A DNA stretch of 64,000 nt from Manihot esculenta. Taxonomy: Eukaryota; Streptophyta; Magnoliopsida; Malpighiales; Euphorbiaceae. Every line of letters begins with the position of its first letter. Position 1 is the first letter of the stretch. This document shows positions 60,845 to 64,000 of the stretch, piece after piece. Position numbers and translations under genes: made by a program. The notes under the pieces are model-generated. The model saw only the letters and a program-made list of their open reading frames with translations, did no database searches and was not told the origin of the DNA. The stretch covers positions 892,044 through 956,043 of the forward strand of contig NC_035171.2 in the NCBI RefSeq assembly GCF_001659605.2, written 5' to 3'.

Positions 60845-61570
60845 CTAGCTTTGCTCTAGGCTTGAATTTATGCTAAAGACCTTATCATTTTCTTGTTCTG
60901 ACAACGGAAAGGTCTCCAGCTTATCCACTGGTTCAGTTTTGGCCTTCTTCTTCTCATCTCTGACTTCTATAACTTCAGGGTTGATTTCCTCAGGATGGGC
61001 ATTCTGCTCCTCTGTTGTGGCCCAGTATATAGCTCTAGCCTCTTCTTGCCTTCCCCGGACAACATTGACCACTCCATTGGTTGGGAACTTCATGGTCAGG
61101 TACCGGATGCTTGTCACGGCCTCAAAATCATACAGTATCGGCCTTTCCAGAATGAAATTGTAGCTTAGGGGTAACTTCACCACCAGGAAGATGGCATAAT
61201 GAGTCTGTGATAGAGGAGGCTCTCCCAGGGTGAGAGCTACTTTCACCTTTCTCTCTACAACTACCAGGGTGCCTCCTATCCCTTTAACCAAAGCCTGGTC
61301 TCTCACTAGCTACTCCTCAAGTATCTTCATCTGCTAAAAGACCCGGTAAAAAAGCAAATTCACTTTACTGTCGTCGTCCACTAGTACTTTTCTAACCCTA
61401 AGTTATGAATCACTGCCTCTATGACTAAGGCATCATCATAGGGCATTTGTATCCCTTGTGTGTCTTCCGGAGAGAAAGAGAAGGTCATCAGAGTATGCTC
61501 TACGACCTGCATTACCTCTATGCCGCTTTCATTTTTAGTCCTTCCTCTTTTCCTCCCCCTCTGACTCATT
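60845..61570 (-). pseudogene. Gypsy aspartic protease region, decayed
   Basis: Minus strand: MPYDDALVIEAVIHNLGLE, then KVLVDDDSKVNLL near 61370-61340, where Tat proteases have V-D-x-G-S; the Gly is replaced by Asp. The flap and later block SYNFILERPILYDFEAVTS and LTMKFPTNGVVNVVRGRQ are recognisable, followed by an acidic linker (EEINPEVIEVRDEKKK). Stops occur between 61306 and 61381. Confidence 0.65.
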
Positions 61571-64000
61571 CGGCCTTATGTTCCCCCCACAATCATGTTG
61601 ATTGTTCTGTTGGTGTTGTCGTTCATTAGTGCTTCGATCTACCTTCTGGCCCTTTCTCGTATCTCTCTCTGTTGTGGCCTTTACCCCTCTGATTTTTTCA
61701 CAAAGTTCCTGAGGTGGCCCTTCCTTATCAGTCTTTCTATCTCGTTTATCAACTGGTAATAATCATTGGTGTTGTGGCCATGCGTTTTATGATGTTGACA
61801 ATATTTGTCCGAGTCTCTTCTCTTTGGATCAGTTTTTAAGGGTTTAGGCCACTACACATAGTCCTTGTTCTGGACTGCCATAAGCACCTTGGCTCTTGAT
61901 ACACTCAAAGGCATGACCTCTGCTAGAATGCGGGGTTGGTAAGGTCGTTTGTAACGATCCAAAATCGGACTGCTACCGGTGCTAGGATCCAGATCGACTT
62001 AAGGTCGCCGGGACCCGTAGCAAGCCTAACATACAACCTGACATACCTAATAATCCCATACATGATCATACACTTATATAAAAATTTTAAACTTTTTCAT
62101 TCACCAAGCTTAACCTGTGCATGCATCATAACCATAACATAAACCCCACACAAGAGCCCTCATCAAATGCTCTAGTGGGACATCATATCAAACATCAAGC
62201 TTGGTGTAACATTTCTTAACATTAAAATCTTTTATAATAATCATGTACAAAAAGGATTAACCATAAACTCTAGGGTCAAGCACAATACTAATCCTCAATA
62301 CAAATTTATACAATATCTTATAATACATTACATTACATCATCTTTCATGTCCACAACTAACTATTACATACACAAACTTTTACTCTTGATGACTTCCCTG
62401 CCTATCCCGAACCTGCAAACCTGGGGTTAAGGGAAAGGGGTGAGTTACTAGAGCCCAGTGAGCAGAATAGTAAAACAGTATATTAAAACAGAAGCTTCCA
62501 TGAAATGCATCACATCACAAACAATTCACATCAAGGATGGACTTGTCACCAATAGTCCTCTACACATTCCAATGGTGCCAGGGGCGTAGAATGGGCCTCG
62601 ACCTGGACTTTCTCTTAACATCGTGCCAGGGACGTAGAATGGGTCTCGACCTAGACTTCAATACCATACCATATCATATCATATCATATCATATCGAGGA
62701 CTAATGGATCATCCAACATCCATCCACATCAACATCATATTATGCAATGCAACATATTCGTGAATTCTAATGTAAACAACCTAGTATATATTATGGCATT
62801 CATGATGCATAAACATGCTTGAAATTTATTTGCTTTAAAACATAAAGATCCATTCTACTCACCTCAGACTGACTCTGAGAAGACTCTGAAGCAGCTACCT
62901 CACTGTTGGGGTTATCGGTTCCTTGGGTCCGAACCTACACAGGTGGACTCAAATGAGGGACCAAACATACACTAACAAGACTCTAAACATCTCCCAAAAA
63001 ACCCCTCTAAAACACCATAAAACAATTATAGAAAACATGCAAAGGAAGGCTGAACAGGGCACTTTCGGCGGCAGGTTCGGCCGCAGAAAGTGGTTCCAGA
63101 GCCGAAACTCACCAACCTTCGGGGGCAGGTTCGGCGGCCAGAACTGCCTCCCCAGGCAGGTTCGGCGGCCGAACATGGTTTCGGCTACCGAACCTGAGTT
63201 CTTCCAGAATGGCAGAACTCAGCCTCTCATGCACATTTAGCCTCCCAAACCTTTCAAACTAAGCACAATACTCCCAAACATGCATAAACGCACTCTTAAG
63301 CATTTAGGGGCTTAAAACTAACTTATACCCCAACAACATCACATTTTAACATACAATAACATACATTGCATCATTTAACTCACATAAACCCTAACATTTT
63401 ACAACTAACCTAATCATGCATCTTTACCCCATAACCCCTCATAAAACTTGCTTAAAACATCAAAGAGGGTGAGGATCGACGCTTACCTCTTGAAGATCGA
63501 GAGAAGGCGTGACCCAACTTGGAGATTTGGGAAAAACGGGTTTCGGAGGTCTCTAAGCTTCACAACTTCGATTTTGAGCTTAAAACTTCGAAACCAAGTT
63601 AAAACTTGTCAAAAACATGAATGATTTGAAGGAAATCATCAAAACTAACCATGGAAGGGCATTGACTCACATTTGCCCGAAAATGGAGAAGAAAACTCAC
63701 CCATTTTTGGACATGGGGCCTTTTATACGTGGCTGGCCAGACCACCTTCGGGGGCTAAAGGTGCTCCCTAAAGTGCACCATGTTCGGCGGCCAACCTGGA
63801 TTTCCTTCCTTGGTGCTTTTCTTTCAAAAACTAAATTTCTTTCTTACTTAAAACCTTAAAACACATGAAAACATTTTAGAAAAACACATTTTACCCTTCT
63901 AAAGGTTTCCGACATCCGAGATTCCACCGAAAAATAGGAATTCCGATGCCGGGGTCTAGCCGGGTATTACATTGTTGTTCTTTTCTCTCACTTATGTGCT
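61571..64000 (-). pseudogene. Gypsy gag C-terminal part, split by solo LTR B, running off the window
   Basis: Minus strand near 61830-61700: CQHHKTHGHNTNDYYQLINE followed by IERLIRKGHLRNFVKKSEG, the zinc-knuckle-like end of Tat gag (the last Cys of the knuckle is Tyr). Upstream, PRILAEVMPLSVSRAKVLM runs to the LTR at 61949, and the frame resumes at 63972-64000. A stop interrupts DYV-WPKP, probably from a Gln codon. Confidence 0.65.
61950..63971 (-). repeat. Solo LTR B (2022 bp), same family as LTR A
   Basis: Plus strand starts TGTAACGATCC and ends GGGTATTACA. Flanks are TCGTT (61945-61949) and TTGTT (63972-63976); the single difference is C to T at a CpG. It shares with LTR A the start block CTAGGATCCAGATCGA, the AGCCGGGTATTACA end, a minus-strand TATAAAAGG (63719-63727) and the palindrome (one exact copy at 63161-63173 and several mutated ones). 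A CATAT pentamer repeat lies near 62668-62693. Confidence 0.78.

Larger units (their letters stand above)
49279..64000 (-). mobile_element. Degenerate Tat-type Ty3/gypsy retrotransposon with three nested solo LTRs
   Basis: In minus-strand order: gag (from beyond 64000 to about 61570), protease, reverse transcriptase, RNase H, integrase, pol tail (to about 53480), a tandem array, an antisense ORF and the 3' LTR (49279-49731). Domain order PR-RT-RH-INT is that of Ty3/gypsy. The gag zinc-knuckle-like block (CQHHKTHGHNT) followed by INEIERLIRKGHL, the absence of a chromodomain and the extra antisense ORF point to the Tat lineage. Every coding region has stops. The 5' LTR lies outside the window, so insertion dating from LTR divergence is impossible here. 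Three solo LTRs interrupt it. Confidence 0.8.

Noticed and set aside
1..64000. CRISPR array, operon or bacterial defence system
   Set aside because: No regularly spaced repeat-spacer structure exists; the 80-bp array has no unique spacers, and the genes have spliceosomal introns typical of plants.

Overview
The window is nuclear DNA of a flowering plant, almost certainly a eudicot. The genes have GT-AG introns, the spacers are AT-rich, the protein families are plant-specific (WAT1/EamA transporter, NF-YC11-type NC2 alpha, QALGGH zinc finger, thylakoid MPH1-like protein) and LTR retrotransposons are abundant. Gene content and repeat style suggest a woody Malpighiales lineage such as Euphorbiaceae, but that is inference.

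Left half, gene-rich (1-48.4 kb). In order: an MPH1-like thylakoid protein (549-3152, +); a plant carboxylesterase (4698-5840, -); a NodH-like sulfotransferase (8349-12262, +); a WAT1-related transporter (20518-22532, +); a seven-exon cytochrome P450 (27365-32612, +); a decayed long cystatin (34542-35888, +); an NC2 alpha / NF-YC11 transcriptional corepressor (37376-42156, -); and a single-C2H2 zinc-finger gene without introns (47396-48340, +). These are independent housekeeping, metabolic and regulatory genes, not a pathway cluster. Between them lie a 3.1 kb element with LTRs in inverted orientation (15622-18768), an LTR fragment of the same family (43377-43705), a chromovirus pol tail (about 44.9-45.3 kb), a SINE-like tRNA-derived fragment and two short tandem duplications.

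Right part, transposon nest (49279-64000). A degenerate Ty3/gypsy element of the Tat type lies on the minus strand. Its 3' LTR is at 49279-49731, and gag runs off the right edge of the window. Downstream of pol it carries an 80-bp tandem array and an antisense reading frame (49972-52388, +) resembling the 'putative gypsy type transposon' Transposase_28 domain. Three solo LTRs of about 2.0-2.1 kb (53565-55648, 57250-59334, 61950-63971) have inserted into its pol tail, RNase H and gag regions. Each is flanked by a 5-bp target duplication, and for the RNase H and gag insertions removing the LTR and one duplication restores the host reading frame. Two of the three belong to one family carrying GC-rich palindromes around a TATA box.

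The most notable structures are this nest with its antisense frame, the inverted-LTR element built from the same family, the in-frame stop codons consistent with cytosine deamination, and the multiply broken cystatin gene.
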